Notes under the pieces: model-generated
The model's database searches: none
What the model was told of the DNA's origin: nothing
The model's input: the letters and a program-made list of their open reading frames with translations, nothing else
NCBI GenBank assembly: GCA_028641055.1
Contig: CM054057.1
Coordinates: forward strand, 727,790,484-727,854,483
Direction: 5' to 3'
DNA: 64,000 nt
Origin: Alopecurus myosuroides
Lineage: Eukaryota; Streptophyta; Magnoliopsida; Poales; Poaceae
Made by a program: the position numbers and the translations under genes
Shown: positions 63,737-64,000 of the stretch, in pieces
How the letters are laid out: each line of letters begins with the position of its first letter
Position numbering within the stretch: the stretch's first letter is position 1

Positions 63737-64000
63737 TGTAACATCCCAAGTATGAAAAACAACCCTAAAATATTTGCTTTTTGTTAATTTATGTTTTGCA
63801 TCATGTCATCATAAGCTTTGCATTTGTTTTCCCTTATTTTCCATATGAATTTCAAACCAATTTTCAAAATCCTTGTTCATACTTGTTCTGTTACAATTTT
63901 CAAATGAAATATTCAAATCAAAACATCAAATTGTTTCCAATAAACTTGAAAGTTCAAACCATTTAAATTGCTTCTTTTCAATAATTCAATTAATACCAAA
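63737..64000 (+). repeat. Possible start of an LTR (cut by window edge)
   Basis: TGTAACATCCCAAG at 63737 resembles the 5' LTR end of several Triticeae Gypsy families; the following AT-rich text is compatible. No partner or TSD can be seen. Confidence 0.35.

Overview
The window looks like intergenic DNA from a large grass genome, most likely Triticeae or a related Pooideae. The reasons are the dense nesting of Ty3/gypsy, Ty1/copia, LINE, CACTA, Mutator, PIF/Harbinger, hAT and Stowaway-type elements, the CACTA-borne AP2 and Ulp1-like genes, and the TTTAGGG-type repeat. No clearly host-owned, single-copy gene was found. Almost every recognisable coding region lies inside a transposable element, and most are broken by frameshifts or stops. 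Calls rest on reading terminal repeats, target-site duplications (TSDs) and protein motifs; no database search was possible.

Layout. 1-818 is the 3' end of a Copia element. 819-3342 holds decayed elements. 3343-29906 is one copy (A) of a low-copy backbone that recurs as copy B at 39104-60985. Copy A is split by a Mutator-like element (MULE, 3879-22525, 9-bp TSD TTTGATTGG). That MULE was itself hit by a Harbinger element (3904-5776) and by a 12.7-kb Tat-like Gypsy element (8710-21378, TSD GGCAT, LTRs differing at 2 of 494 positions). Copy A also carries a truncated Harbinger transposase, a second ORF-carrying Harbinger element (24240-26038) and a 3-kb LINE flanked by an identical 284-bp duplication. 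29907-34060 holds an unclassified element with an RGG-repeat/B3-like pseudogene and a LINE fragment. 34061-39094 is a complete Copia element with identical 137-bp LTRs.

Copy B carries a third ORF-bearing Harbinger element (39255-41153, precise empty site in copy A), a short LINE, a hAT MITE with an 8-bp TSD, and a Harbinger-like MITE. The MITE is interrupted by a CACTA element (45636-60658) whose own small exonuclease gene was hit exactly at its ATG by a 12.3-kb CACTA (46022-58314). The nested CACTA carries an En/Spm transposase, a Transposase_24/Ulp1-like gene, an AP2-domain gene and a small coiled-coil/membrane-tail protein. 61011-64000 contains a further CACTA cutting an unknown ORF, and a possible LTR start at the right edge.

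How the parts relate. Transposase and gag-pol genes serve their own elements. The cargo genes (AP2, exonuclease, Ulp1-like, tail-anchored proteins, the Harbinger-borne ORF, the Gypsy antisense gene) are what may be biologically new. The open frames most worth testing are the spliced DEDD-type exonuclease (58315-59043) and the AP2 gene (51905-52555). 5S-rRNA-like segments sit near the right ends of two different CACTA elements.
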